From positions 186,001-250,000 of the forward strand of contig CAJZBQ010000010.1 in NCBI GenBank assembly GCA_914767885.1: a DNA stretch of 64,000 nucleotides, read 5' to 3'. How positions within the stretch are numbered: position 1 is the first letter of the stretch; every line of letters starts with the position of its first letter. The notes beneath the pieces were generated by a model that was given only the letters and a program-made list of their open reading frames with translations, ran no database searches and was not told where the DNA came from. Both the position numbers and the translations under genes were made by a program. Below are positions 18,139-29,334 of this stretch, piece after piece. This stretch comes from Blepharisma stoltei (lineage: Eukaryota > Ciliophora > Heterotrichea > Heterotrichida > Blepharismidae).

Positions 18139-21100
18139 TTATATCATAAGCTTGAGCTCCATGTCTGCTGACTCTGTTTTTGTATTATCATACTTTGTTG
18201 GATTTGGCATTCCATCACTTTTATCATATAAGTTCAGCATTTCTTGAATTGCATCACCTCTTTCTGAAATATCCGCTCCAGTCATCTTAGTTTCTCTGGC
18301 TGATTTCCAACCTTTATAGTTTTTTTCAACAATCCTCATCACCCCACTCACAGCCCCCATGGCTCCAAAAACTGATCCTAAAAGTGCACTTAGCACAGTG
18401 AGTCAGCCTTGCTTCTCGAACCTTTGTGTGTAGACGCTATTTAAGTCTTTATTCAGCATAATCATCAGCTTTAAGTTCGAAGTGAAAGGCAAACTATGAT
18501 AAATATTACTTTTTAATTGCATATTGAGAGCCAGCTTCAGGCGGAGTGTTATAGGAGACATGATAGCCTGTAAGTTTGTCTGGCCAGTCAGATACATAAG
18601 ACCTAAAAAGTGAAGGAATCATCGAAAAATAAAATTTACTTGGATTAGCTCCTCTGAATACCTGATTTTTTTGTGGCAGTAGCGATTGAGAAATGCTGCT
18701 AAATTGATTCGGAATTGAAGAAGATGAATTCAAGCTGACACTTATAGCAGAAGTGTAGCTCTGCTTTTCTTGCAGGTCTAATTCAATATATGCTCCAGTG
18801 CTAATAACGCAGCTTGCAAAAGAAAATGAAATGTGGCAATTTCCTTCAGATCGGCTGCACTTCAGCTCCATCCAAGAATACGAGATCTCATGAAGAGTTT
18901 TAAGCAGCGAAGACTCACATTTGCCATTATCCACACAGTTTCCTCCATATCTATACAAAACAACCTCTATATTCACGGTTGCAGGAAAATCAGTCAGTTC
19001 ATTTTCCAAAGCAACAAGTGGCACAAGTGACTTATCTTCATATATATTATTTTTGGCGTACACAATCCATGCATCGCAAATTAAAATAATCGCAGCTACC
19101 AGGAAGACTATCGTAAATGTCCCTCCAAGTTTGGTGCTGTGTCTTTTCATGATTTGAAAAAGCTGATAGTTGTGGCCTTCTTTGTAGAGGTCGAGTGCTT
19201 TCAGCTTGTCTCTCAAAAAGTTAATTGACACAAATAGAATAAAAATGATGAAGAAAAGCACACAAACTGTAGTTATCATGGCGTTAAAAGCGTCATCTGC
19301 GTCCGAGTTATAAGAAGAGGTATCAAATAATGATGGTTGGCTTGATGAATAAGAATTGATTGAGTCAGTCTCTAGAGGTGATGAACTTCCAACGGGGCAG
19401 TATTTATTAACAGGGCAGGCCCTGCAAGTAGCTGAGCCTTCAAATGAATTGTAAGAGCTTGAATCGCATGGGTAGCATTGATAAGCTGTATTCGCACCTT
19501 TTGTAGGGTTAAATGTCCCTGATGGACAGCTGAAACAAGTTGTGGCACCATAAGAAGGATTGAATGTGCCTGCAGGACATGGCACACAAGCATTGTTTTG
19601 AATATAAGTTCCAGGACTACAAGTCCAATGGCATGAAGTATTTGTGGACGTATCGCAAGCAAGCTCAATTTTTATGAAACTGCCTTGTGCCAAAAATGCT
19701 CGCATTGCTTCCCCAGCAACTGACCCTCCTCCTTGAATGTAAAAGCTCTTCTTGTAATATAAAGAAGCAGACGAATAAAAATAGTCTTCCATGGAGTTTT
19801 GAGAAGTAATTGTATCAGTATCTAAATTAAGAACAAAGATACTAGGCTTTAAATCTGTTCCTCATGCTTGTCCACCTAGGACACCAACTTCATTATATTT
19901 ATTAAGCTTGACAGCAGCATTGGCTCTTGCATTTTTGCCACTTTCTTCAAGATAGAGATTCACTCAGTGCTGCAGAGTCATATTAAAAACGTCAACATTA
20001 CCTATAGGCTCCTCTCCATCAGTTGATCCTAGCATTGTATAGAAAAGAATATTCCCATAGGTATCAGCTGCTAACTCACAACTATGCCATACATTAAGAT
20101 GGCAACACGCATCAGCCTGCCCTTTTGGTTCAACAGTCCGGACCTTATGGCCACAGGGAACTAGGACGGACTACTAGTAAAGAATCAAGTGCAGGTATAG
20201 AGATATGCATCCGGGTAAGTTTTGCCTGCTTTCTGTTGTTGAAAATCGAGATGCCCATTAGTATCCTTTTGAAACCCGAGGATCTATGGGCATTCCTCTA
20301 CCGATAAACTGGGGGTTTCAGCCCAGACCAGAGGAATAGTCTTTTTCCTATAGCGATCGAAGGCACTTCAACACCCTACAAACTCCAAGGAGCTGATCCT
20401 TGGAATCAAGCTACTCCAACCGCCCGTATAAGGGCTGCAGAAATCCATAAGCATTCAAGACTGAAGGCTCAAGAAAGCAGTAGACAGAAGGTACCAGGAG
20501 TGGCACCAATTTTTGGGATATAAACCCTCTGGGTTGGAGTCGAAAAGCTGATGAACCTCCAGTACGGAAGGTTTTTTTTAGTGACTGCGTCACCAATATG
20601 GCTAACGCCTGATTTTAATACCTAACCTAAATCACAACTATGCCCATAAACTGGCAATGGATGATTCCCTAAAGCAACTTCATATAAAAGTTTATAAGAG
20701 TTCGTCCCTGTGTTGTACAACCACAAGTCATTTGTAATTCCAGATTCGGTTTTCCCTCCAAAAATGAAAACATAAGGCAAATAAACCTTCATACAAGCTT
20801 CAACACGACCTGCAGGTAAATCTATAGAGCTTGGGATGACTTCTTTCCAGCTAGGTTAGGCTATAAAAGAAGGCTGATTCCAAGGATCCTTCGAGTATGT
20901 CAGGTGCCGAAGTGCCTTCGACAGCTGCAGGAAAAAGGCTATTCCACTATGGCTTGGGCTGAAATCCCAATTTCTTGGTACAGGAATATCTATGAGTTCT
21001 CAGATCCAAAAGGGCCCAGTTGGGCAACTCCATTTTTAAGCCGCAGGAAAGTAGCTTAAACCTACTCGGATACACATATCTTGAGCCTGCAATTGATTCT

Positions 21101-22800
21101 TGACTCGGAGTCCATCCCAGTTCGTCGTGGCCATAAGGGCTGAACTGTTGCGCCAAGAGGGCTTGTTGGTATGTGTCGCCATTTTAATTTATGATTTGAT
21201 TCCAGCTATTCGTTATCAGGTTCAAATAATATAAATCATTCAAGTATGAAGTTCCATCGTATCCTCCAAATATGACCACTAGATCTCCTTGAGAATCAGA
21301 AGCGTGCCCTGATCTAGGTGATGGAATGTCCCCACTTGTGAGAATTGATTGCCAAGAAGTAGGATTTTCTGGGTCCAGCTCCCATAAGTCATTATAATAG
21401 TCATTTCCATTTTGACCTCCGAATAAGTACAGTTTCGCTTCAGAAGAGCACAATGAATGGCTTTTCCTAGGACTAGGGCTTTTAAACTCATAGCTTAAAA
21501 CTGTATATGTGATTTCTGAGCTAGTTAGATCAAGTTTAATTAAATTGTTCATAATCGTTACATTATAGCTTGAGCTATAGCCTCCAAATATGTACACAGA
21601 GCCACTGCTACTGCCAAAAAATGCATAAGAATCTCGACGAATCATGTTTCAATTTTCGTCTTCTATAGCCCCCTAAAATATTTTAGATCATTATTGACAT
21701 CTATTTTAATTTTCAAAATTAACTTGCTTTTGTCAGCTTTTTTGAAAAGTTAAAACGAAAATGACAAATTTACGTTTATGGTTTTAAGATGCCTAATCAG
21801 AATTAAACTGTATAAGGCAGGTGCCTTGGATTATATTTTTCTATCGTTATTCTGCTGGGGTATAGGGTCTATTATGGCGCATAAATTATACTATAGTCAC
21901 ATTGGACCAGCTATAGTTTGACCCAGTTAAACTCACTTTCATTATATTTCCTAGATCTGCTCCTATAAGGTCAGATCAGCCAAAAAGCAAATAAAATTCA
22001 TCATTATATATAGCGCTCCCAGTAAGATACCTGTAACTATATGGGTTTGAACTGCTAGTTATATCTTCTCACACACTATTGGCCAAGTCGTACCTGAAAA
22101 AATTGTGATTGTACTCAGAAGCTGTTCCATGAATTCCTTGCCCGCCGGCAAGGTAAATATATCCATTTCAATATTGGATTGTAGGTGCGTTTAATTTTGG
22201 GACTGAAACACCTCCTGAGCTTTTAAGTGACCAAGTTGCGCTTTCCAAGTCAAATCTAATTATCTATTACATGTATAAATTGTTATCATAGCCAGTTGAC
22301 AAAGTTCCTCCATAGATAGCAAATTTCAACTTATTATCATTTTTGTCTTTATAATGAACATATGCAAAGCGAGACCTAGGAGAAGGAATGGCCCCATTCT
22401 GAGATACAATCATTCACTGATAACTCACTAGATCAAACTGCCACATGTCATTTTGAGGCCCATTTGCTGAACTTCCACCAAACACATAGAGATAGTCGTT
22501 ATTTGAGTCGACGAAGCCTCCAAGATTATACCTTTGTGCTGCTTAGTGCTTACAAGGAGTCATTTGAGAAGAGGCTTGAAGTTCATATCAGCGTGATTCT
22601 GACAATGAAAATTTCCAAACATCATTATAAAGTCTTGAAACCCCTTGATTGCCTCCAAATGTGATCAAGGAATTGTCTTTTTCGTATAAATCAAGAATGT
22701 GGTATTGTCTTTCACCTGGAGGTGTCCCAGTTGCAGGAATTAGAGTAAATGTTTGAGGAAAAACGGGTCTTAAGAAAAGGAAAAGTCAGATTCTTATCAT
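18139..22800 (-). CDS. kelch-repeat, cysteine-rich multipass membrane protein, with 3 tiny introns, 1 IES and 2 retroposons
   Basis: Start ATG 22798-22800 followed by a signal-like MIRIWLFLFLRPVF; stop TAA 18139. Removing introns (22539-22553, 22256-22270, 18494-18509), the IES 21666-21893 and retroposons at 20.1 and 20.9 kb leaves about 1158 residues in one frame. The first about 600 residues form kelch blades (LITFGGN, YLYVFGGSS, VYIFGGYS, LYLFGGQNGNDYYNDLW, VVIFGGYDGTSYLNDLYYL, VFIFGGK). A Cys-rich stretch of GCC2/GCC3 or TNFR-like repeats follows (CVPCPAGTFNPSYGATTC). Membrane helices then appear (ITTVCVLFFIIFILFV, TIVFLVAAIILICDAW, and one near the C-terminus). A cell-surface receptor or adhesion role is plausible; ligand unknown. 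Several TGA codons encode Trp. Confidence 0.85.
18494..18509 (-). other. 16-nt intron
   Basis: GTAATATTTATCATAG on the minus strand. Without its removal the kelch gene hits TAA; with it, the frame passes from QYAIK into NLPFTSNLKL and on through Trp-TGA to the C-terminal membrane segment. Confidence 0.85.
20089..20631 (+). mobile_element. SINE-like retroposon R2 (family 2), exonic
   Basis: Flanked by 13-bp duplications TCACAACTATGCC at 20076-20088 and 20632-20644, and ending in an ACCTAACCTAAA-type tail. It is homologous to R3 in the opposite orientation (shared blocks CTTATGGCCAC, AAGAATCAA, TTTCAGCCCA, TTTTTCCT, GAAGGCACTTC). Exact removal of 556 bp joins PVYGHSCELAAD in frame. Confidence 0.85.
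20854..21199 (-). mobile_element. SINE-like retroposon R3 (family 2), exonic
   Basis: Flanked by the 9-bp duplication TTCCAGCTA at 20845-20853 and 21200-21208. Its 3' tail (read on the minus strand) ends in CCTAACC. Removal of 355 bp joins TNSWKEVIPSS in the kelch frame. It carries GGACTCCGAGT-like sequence also found near the 5' end of family 1. Confidence 0.8.
21666..21893. mobile_element. TA-bounded IES, 228 bp, in kelch gene
   Basis: TATA at both edges (21664-21667 and 21892-21895). Removal of 228 bp joins NYSWSNVTIEDENWN; unexcised, all three minus frames contain stops. The ends lack the CTCCC terminus, so it belongs to a different or older class. Confidence 0.75.
22256..22270 (-). other. 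15-nt intron
   Basis: GTAATAGATAATTAG (minus strand), with internal stops in frame. Splicing joins NNLYM/I to DLESATWSLK in a kelch blade. Confidence 0.85.
22539..22553 (-). other. 15-nt intron
   Basis: GTAAGCACTAAGCAG (minus strand). Splicing joins QMTPS to QRYNLGGF in the first kelch blade and removes an in-frame TAA. Confidence 0.85.
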
Positions 22801-23461
22801 TAGTTTAAAAATAATAATATTAAATGGATTTTAGTGTTAATAAAAGTACCTTCTCGAACTATTCTCATAAGCTTGTTCAGCCTTTCATTTAATATCAATT
22901 TAAGTGGAGTTTTTCTTGGTTTTAATTGATGTTTATAAATAAAATACTGAAATTTATTTTATAATTTAGGACACTTTATGGTTGAAGCGTTTTAAATTAG
23001 AATATTTATTAATATTTAAATTACTTGCTATTACGTCGTATCTTAATCTCTATTTAAAATGATATATATTTAAAAATAAACTTATTAGATTTTTAAAAAT
23101 TTCAGCATATATCAGATTATATACAGTGATTAATAATCTTCTTATAAATATTCTTGCGTAAGAAATTTAAATGTGTAATAAATATAAAAATTTGCCTTTT
23201 TAATATCTTCAGAGAGTCCTATTTATATATAAAAAATATATTAGATTTAAAATATCCTTCCCATTTATTTTTCAATCTCTCTAAATAATTTATTCATAAA
23301 ATTATTTTTTATAATTCTACTCCGCCATCATATTTTAAAAAATTCCCCAAACAATTATTTACTTACAAATTTGTCGTAATTGCTAACTCAAGCAGAAAGC
23401 CTATTATTATAAATTTGTTTTGAAATTATTTAATTTAAACTTTTTTACACCAAGTCTAAAA
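22801..23461. other. AT-rich intergenic region, divergent promoters
   Basis: Between the divergently transcribed kelch and PP2C genes. Very AT-rich with many short homopolymers; no open frame, no MITE ends and no tRNA-like structure recognised. Confidence 0.5.
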
Positions 23462-25013
23462 ATGTCAATTCTCTCTCATCCAGGTAGCTTGAGATCATTT
23501 AAAATAGCGTCTGACCCTGCTTCTAAAACACAAACTCAGCCTGACATCAAAGAACTGAGAGATTTAAAAATCCTTACTCCCCGGCTCCGTGAATAAATAA
23601 AAACATTTTGTTAGCTCACGGGATTAATTTATTTTAGAGTAAATTTGTTTTTTTTTTCCAAATTAAAAAATCCCAATTCGTAAAAATTGAGAAGCAAATG
23701 TAATTTAATTTGCAAAGCTTATGTTTTAAAATTTAAGCTGCTTAAAATCAAACAGAATTAGCTAGATTTCATTATAATAATTATCGCTTTTATGTCAAAA
23801 TTTTTTTGTTTTTAATAAAAATTTTTGTTCACTAACGGAGGGTGGATTTTTGTCAAAAAATAGGGATTTTTCCAATGATTTTATTCACTCACAGAGGAGA
23901 GTTAGCAAGAAATTTCTTATTCAAAAGCCAACACTTACAAGTCGACTCAATTCAGGGAGGCCAGAAAGTCACAATGTTCCCAGACGCCTTCCAGGAATAA
24001 TACCTCCAAGAAGTAACCCATCAGTAAAGAGCACTCGAAACATTTCAGAAAGCCGAAAAAGACTTATGAGTGCTGGGAGAAGAGCTCAAAGTATAGCAGA
24101 TCAGCCGACAATTTTTTCTCGATTAAAAAACTATGTAATTTCATGTACATATAAATCAAGAACTGGAGAAAGAGACGGATCAACTAAATCTCAAAACCAA
24201 GACTCTTACATTATAAGGCCGTTTTTGCGAGGCGCCAAAGGCCAATATTTATTTAGTGTATGCGATGGTCATGGTAAAAATGGCCATCTTGTATCAGGAT
24301 TCATAAAGGAGAAATTTCCTATGCTTATTGAGTCCAACTTACCTTTTTCATTTCCAGACCAAAATCAGATCTCTTTATGCCTGCAGAAATCTATTATTGA
24401 GGTTGCAAAATATCTGGAAGAAAGCAAAATTCCAATCGAGTCATCAGGAAGCACTTTGAATTCAATTTTAATAAGTGGTGAAAAGCTCGTCTGTGCCAAT
24501 TTAGGTGACTCAAGAGCGGTTTTGGGTAGCTTCAAAGATGGGTGAAGGTCAAAAGACCTTTCAAGGGACCATAAGCCAAACCTTCCTGATGAAAAAGCAA
24601 GGATACTCAACTCAAACGGCAGGGTTGAGCCAAAATACAGTGCTCATGGTGAAGAACTAGGCCCAGATCGTGTATGAACTGACGATGTTCATGCTTCTGG
24701 ATTGGCTATGTCGCGATCAATAGGAGATTCTCGAGTGCATAAAGTAGGAGTCATAACCGAACCAGAACTTGTCTACCACCAAATCATGCCTGAAGATAAG
24801 TTTGCTATCATTGCATCTGATGGTGTTTGGGAATTCATGTCTAGTGAAGAAGCTGTAGAAATTGTAGGCAAAACATGGCAAGCTGGACGGAGTGATATTT
24901 GCTGTGATAATTTAGTCAGCGAAGCTTTGGAAAGGTGGAGACTGAACGAAGATTCAGTAGATGATATTACTGTCATCATCATTTTCTTTAGCTTCTCACA
25001 TAAAAAATGTTAA
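23462..25013 (+). CDS. PP2C-type protein serine/threonine phosphatase, with one IES
   Basis: Start ATG 23462. The frame meets a MITE after LRDLKIL and continues as SKKFLIQKP once 328 bp are removed, giving about 407 residues. After a basic, Ser/Pro-rich N-terminus of about 110 residues comes a full PP2C core: SQNQDSYI, FSVCDGHGKNGH with the metal-binding Asp, SSGSTLNSILI, ANLGDSRAVLG, LSRDHKPNLPDEKARI, LAMSRSIGD, FAIIASDGVWEFMS and the final DDITVIII. TGA codons at about 24541 and 24676 encode conserved Trp. Soluble; substrate unknown. Confidence 0.92.
23574..23901. mobile_element. IES, MITE with left hairpin, in PP2C gene
   Basis: TTA at 23574-23576 and 23902-23904. The left end CTCCCCGGCTCCGTGAAT folds back on TTTTGTTAGCTCACGG; the right end has AATAGGGATTTTTCCAATG and GAGGAGAG. 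Removal of 328 bp restores the frame. Confidence 0.9.
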
Positions 25014-25128
25014 TTAACCCTGTTTCTAGTTGAAATCGCTTATATCATTATAAAAATAACCCATGCTATCAATACTTATTTCTTAAAATGGATTTGGCTG
25101 AATAATATGTGTTCTCTTTATAAGTGTA

Positions 25129-26247
25129 ATGTCAACGTTATCGAACTCAGAGCTATTAAGCGAGTCAGACTCAGAATTTTGGCTTGACCTTGATACACTT
25201 CCTAAACTTAAACTTCCTCAATTTCTGACTGACCAAGAAATAACTCCAATGATTTCATCACTTGGCCTTGATGAAGAAGAGAAGAAAATGATTGATGATA
25301 CGCCGTCAGCGTATTATAAAGAGAGGTTCCAGATCTTAATAGACCGAGTCCGAGCTGCTGCCAAAGTGTCATATCAAAATCTGCTTGACCAAGTTTTAAA
25401 AAAGCTTCACAGAGAATATCAAATAAAAATTGAAGAAATCAATCGAAAACAATTGAATGATATCATGGAACTTAAGAAAGAGTTTGATAGGCTTAACCTT
25501 GCCCTTATAGGCAAAGACTTAGAATTAGCAAAACTTAGAGAAATGGTTTCAGAGCAGGAGGTTATCATATCTTCACAACGGATACTCAGGATTCCAGCAA
25601 CTCCTAAGTATGCCCCACAAGATGCACGAGTTCTATCATTAGAAAAAGATTTAAAAGCTGCAAGAGTAAGACACACAGCCCTAAAAGATCTCTCAAAAAT
25701 GAGCCACCAGCAGACTGACGAAGCCAAAGAGAAGCTGAAAATTGCTCAAGATCTGCTAAAAGCAGAAGAGATCCGTCACAAAGAAGAGGTAGAAGACTTG
25801 AACAAAGAATTTGCTGAAAAAGAAAAAGAACTCAACGGCAAGATTAAAGAAATAAAAGAAAAATACTCAGAGTTCAAGAGAGATGTGAACAAAGAACTAG
25901 AGATTAGGATGGTGATCAACCGCAAACAAAATGATGTAATTAGCTCTCTGCAAAAAGAATTGAAGTCAGTTAAAACTGTAATGACGTCTCCAAGGCTGCA
26001 TTATAAGTTTCTCAATAAATCGATGAATGAGGAGAACCTAGCAAAATCAAAGAAAGGAGAAGACGAGCCAAGATTTCTAAAGCAGATACCGAAAAAGCCT
26101 AAAAGGCTGTTCAGAAATAGTGAGCTATCAATGGCTGACTATGGAGATAGCACTCAAGCTTCCCCATCTTTTTCGAAATCATCTGACCTGGACTTCAATT
26201 TACCTATAGTTAGTCTACTGCCTGAATCCCCGAGGAAGAACTATTAA
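25129..26247 (+). CDS. coiled-coil protein, 372 residues
   Basis: An uninterrupted frame from ATG 25129. The first about 70 residues are acidic (SESDSEFWLDLDTLPKLKLP). Residues about 80-290 form long coiled coil (KVSYQNLLDQVLKKLHREYQ, EEVEDLNKEFAEKEKELNGK). The last about 80 are basic and Ser-rich. No domain recognised. It converges on the next minus-strand coiled-coil gene with only 25 bp between stops. Confidence 0.8.
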   Translation: MSTLSNSELLSESDSEFWLDLDTLPKLKLPQFLTDQEITPMISSLGLDEEEKKMIDDTPSAYYKERFQILIDRVRAAAKVSYQNLLDQVLKKLHREYQIKIEEINRKQLNDIMELKKEFDRLNLALIGKDLELAKLREMVSEQEVIISSQRILRIPATPKYAPQDARVLSLEKDLKAARVRHTALKDLSKMSHQQTDEAKEKLKIAQDLLKAEEIRHKEEVEDLNKEFAEKEKELNGKIKEIKEKYSEFKRDVNKELEIRMVINRKQNDVISSLQKELKSVKTVMTSPRLHYKFLNKSMNEENLAKSKKGEDEPRFLKQIPKKPKRLFRNSELSMADYGDSTQASPSFSKSSDLDFNLPIVSLLPESPRKNY

Positions 26248-26272
26248 ATCCTGCTAATATTATCATTTACAA

Positions 26273-27040
26273 TTAAACCTTTTCTTCTTCTTGTTTGGGA
26301 GACTTCAGCAAGTATCTTTCTTTTTTAGTTCCTTGATTATCTGCGCTTGAAGCAATTTGAGGGCCTTTCTCCAAATATTCTATTCTTTCTGTCAATTTTC
26401 TAATGCTTTCGAAAGTGGTCTGCTGTTCACTTTTCAAATTCTCTAAATCTATTTTCAGCTGATTATTTTCTCCTTGGAGACTTGCCAATTTTTCCTCATA
26501 TTCAATATGCCTATGAACTTTTGAATATTTTTTCACACTTTTTAGCGTCTTTTTAATTTGTTCAAACTCTTTTGACCAAAATCCACGAGTTTTGATTTTT
26601 TGCTCACTGCTGCTTTTTTCAATGCGTTTTTCAGTTTTTAGTTTAGTCAGAGTTTCATCTTCGTGCTTCACCCATTGAGGAGATGAGCTTCTATGCCGAG
26701 AATTATAAGTTGAGTGCAGGTATCTAGGCTCAAAATTCTTGACACCAACAGTTGACAGTAATCTGTCTACATTATTCATAATTTGAATATATTCATGCCT
26801 TATTCTAGCCACTTTGTTTTCGTTTTCACTAATTTCTAGATCTTTACCCTTAATTTTGGAAATTTTTACGAGGACTCTCATGATCCCCGCTTTCAAAGAA
26901 GTAATGATATCAGCTAATTTGTATTTTATTTGTGAAGGGATTTCAGCGTCGTCATTGACTTTGTGCTTGCAAAATTTCAGCCCTTTGAGTTCTTCATTCA
27001 ATGCTTTTTCCCACTGCTCAATTTCTTGAATATCTGTCAT
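26273..27040 (-). CDS. coiled-coil protein, 255 residues
   Basis: Start ATG 27040. N-terminal helical region (EIEQWEKALNEELKGLKFCK), a middle His/Ser/Arg segment, then a C-terminal coiled coil (IEYEEKLASLQGENNQLKID, FESIRKLTERIEYLEKG). Unrecognised. Its start codon is only 19 bp from the start of the divergent secreted-protein gene, so the two must share or overlap promoter and leader sequence. Confidence 0.78.
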   Translation of the reverse strand: MTDIQEIEQWEKALNEELKGLKFCKHKVNDDAEIPSQIKYKLADIITSLKAGIMRVLVKISKIKGKDLEISENENKVARIRHEYIQIMNNVDRLLSTVGVKNFEPRYLHSTYNSRHRSSSPQWVKHEDETLTKLKTEKRIEKSSSEQKIKTRGFWSKEFEQIKKTLKSVKKYSKVHRHIEYEEKLASLQGENNQLKIDLENLKSEQQTTFESIRKLTERIEYLEKGPQIASSADNQGTKKERYLLKSPKQEEEKV

Positions 27041-27059
27041 TTTGAATAAATATGGAATA

Positions 27060-28103
27060 ATGATTACATTGATTCTTGCATTTATTCCCCTGATTAGTAG
27101 CTATCACATAGCTCACAACCTTAGCCCACTTGAAGCTACAGTTAAATGTTCAGCTTATCAATGCGCTCCAAGTTCCTATCCAATGCCTACAAATTATTGC
27201 ATTCAATCTAACAGTGGCATATTCTATCTCAAGCCATGCACATCTTCAGGGCAATATTGCAATACTGCAACAGGACAATGCTCTCTGAGTCCTTCTACAA
27301 ATTCTACCAAGTCGTACCCAGGAGAAAGTTGCACTAGTTCATCTGACTGCCTATATGGAAATTGTATATCGAAAGTTTGCAAAGGGTTAAGTGCTGGAGG
27401 AGCATGCTTAACAAGTGACCAATGCCAGCCTGGACTTTTTTGCAACACTACAAATATGTGCCAAACCCAGCTCGCAGCTGGGGCTTCAGGATGCAGGAAT
27501 TCATATGATTGCGTTAACTATGCAAGCTGCAATAAAACTTATAGCACAAATAATGGGGTCTGCGTAAAATATGCTTCTCTCGGATATGGATCAGTTGTCA
27601 CTGATTGTACGGGAGGATTTTCACAAATGTGCAGCTCTGCATACTGCTCCAACAATAATTGAATGGGCACTATTGGAATATGTTTAAAGCCTCCTGCCAG
27701 TGTAAATTCTCTTCCTTATAATTGTACGAGTTCTGTACAATGTCAAGGGTTTAATGGAACAAACATATTTTTGAGTCAATGCCAATGTGCCTATGGCACG
27801 ACTCAAGCATCTTATTGCCAGCCTTTCATTGGCGATATACTTGGGACAAAATTGATTAATTGATGGGTTTATGCATCTAAAAAATCAAACGGGAAATGCA
27901 ACACAGTGACAAGAGGATCAGACACCTGCTTGAAAAAGCTGAATTTATACACAGACATCACAGAAGCTACTTGGCAATATTACAACTACTCACAGATTCT
28001 CTATAACGATGCATGTGTGAAAGAAATTTATACTGCCCAATATTGGGGGCTTTCACACTCCAAGCTGATTGAGTTAACTATGCTGATAATTTTAATTATT
28101 TAA
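27060..28103 (+). CDS. secreted cysteine-rich protein
   Basis: Start placed at ATG 27060, which begins a clean signal peptide (MITLILAFIPLISS). The frame runs 347 residues through two TGA-Trp codons (27660 and 27861). The body is Cys-rich with short disulfide-type modules (GESCTSSSDCLYGNCISKVC, GGACLTSDQCQPGLFCNTTN) and many NxT/NxS sites, ending in a hydrophobic LIELTMLIILII that could be a short tail anchor or GPI-type signal. Similar Cys-rich surface proteins are abundant in heterotrichs and other ciliates. Function unknown; extracellular or surface location is inferred. Confidence 0.8.
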
Positions 28104-28113
28104 AATACGTTCT

Positions 28114-28674
28114 TTATATTGCGAATTTCCAGTAGCCGCAGCTGCAACCTACAAGGACTCCTCTTATCATTTCCTGATTTGCAAAGGAAATTTGCGGCAT
28201 AAACTTGCATCCAGTAGAATAGTGCTGCCTTACAGATTCTCCAATGCTTGAGCAGAAGTCTTCTGTTTGGTAATAAATATTTGTGACTAAATTTACCTGG
28301 CAGTTTGTTTCCGTGCAATAATATTGGTGAAGTCCGTTTTCAATGATATGATGCATTATCTTTCCAGTACAAATCAATGTAGGGCATTGCATCATAACAT
28401 TTTCATATACGCTCTCTGGGTCTTCTCCATTATAATAAAGCTCTTCTTCAGGATTTTGCCTCATTTCTGCTTCCCACTCAGGCTCTGGTCTTTCTATTCC
28501 TGCAGCCAGCTGCTTGACTTGGTATTCAGCTTCATTTCTTCTGAGAATTCTTATATAATCTCTTTGACTCTTTGCATTTCTATGCGCTCTTTCAGCTCCT
28601 TTCTTTTGCAAGTCGTGATTTGGCAAGTGGTCAATGGGAACCCGCCTATTAATATTCATATTGGCCCCGTACAT
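28114..28674 (-). CDS. RPA-interacting protein (RPAIN)-like
   Basis: An intact 186-residue frame from ATG 28674. The N-terminal half is basic and helical; the C-terminal half has CPTLICTGKI, YYCTETNCQVNL, a helix (FCSSIGESVRQHYSTGC) and VLVGCSCGYWKF. The Cys pairs, the His-x-x-Cys helix and the terminal CxxC match the RPAIN C-terminal zinc-binding layout. RPAIN carries replication protein A into the nucleus. The match is by pattern only. The stop lies 10 bp from the convergent Cys-rich gene stop. Confidence 0.6.
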   Translation of the reverse strand: MYGANMNINRRVPIDHLPNHDLQKKGAERAHRNAKSQRDYIRILRRNEAEYQVKQLAAGIERPEPEWEAEMRQNPEEELYYNGEDPESVYENVMMQCPTLICTGKIMHHIIENGLHQYYCTETNCQVNLVTNIYYQTEDFCSSIGESVRQHYSTGCKFMPQISFANQEMIRGVLVGCSCGYWKFAI

Positions 28675-28706
28675 TTATGTTTACCAAAATTAATTTATAA
28701 TTGTTA

Positions 28707-29273
28707 TTATGGCAAAGTAAACGAAACTTCGTCTTCGAGATCCCTTCCTGATAAAATAGCAGCATGATCTCCCTGCTCAGTTTCTCCCCGCTGAGCTTCT
28801 AGATGCTCATTTACTTGTGGGATAGGAGGCTGCTCCACAGGAAGGAACGGATTGACTTTACAAAGTGGGCATATCGGGGCTTCCCTCCGTTGAAACCAGT
28901 CGTCAATGCATTTAACATGAAATAAATGCTTGCATGTAAGTTTCCTCACAGAAGCATCGTCTGCGAAACTGTATAAATTTTACTCTTCAAAGCAAATGCA
29001 ACACGTGCTTTCGCTCACTTGCACCATTTGCCTGTTAAAAGGAGCTCGTGGAAATCATCTTTCTAGCTCATCTTCAATAATAACTGAGTTTTCAGGAAGC
29101 ACAGCATAGTTTCTGGCTCTCATGTAGCTGACAAAATATTGATCATATACAAGTCGTTGCCGTTGGGCACTTTTGTACATTTTTCGAAATAAAACTAGGC
29201 AGCATCCCATACAAAAGAGGGATACCAGCACAAGGGCAGAGATTGTTAAGGCTTGTCCCATGTCATCTGTCAT
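28707..29273 (-). CDS. membrane-anchored RING-H2 E3 ligase-like protein
   Basis: Start ATG 29273; TGA at 29055-29057 is Trp and a 15-nt intron (28969-28983) is removed to give about 183 residues. A membrane helix occupies residues about 9-31 (ALTISALVLVSLFCMGCCLV). The RING-H2 is CCICFEDFADDASVRKLTCK followed by HLFHVKCIDDWFQ and CPLCKVN, with the C3H2C3 ligand order. The C-terminus is Pro/Glu-rich. The layout (short N-terminal segment, one helix, RING) fits small ubiquitin ligases of endomembranes; substrate unknown. Confidence 0.88.
28969..28983 (-). other. 15-nt intron
   Basis: GTAAAATTTATACAG (minus strand), inside the RING finger between CCICFE and FADDASVRKL; unspliced it reads into TAA. 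Confidence 0.88.
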
Positions 29274-29334
29274 TCTTAGGTTTATTACTATTTCATTATA
29301 AGCATTTTTCCTGAGATAAAGTTAATTAAAAATC

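Noticed and set aside
18139-22800. Kelch region as a decayed pseudogene
   Set aside because: All breaks are explained by canonical 15-16 nt introns, one TA-bounded insert and two flanked retroposons; no unexplained stop remains.
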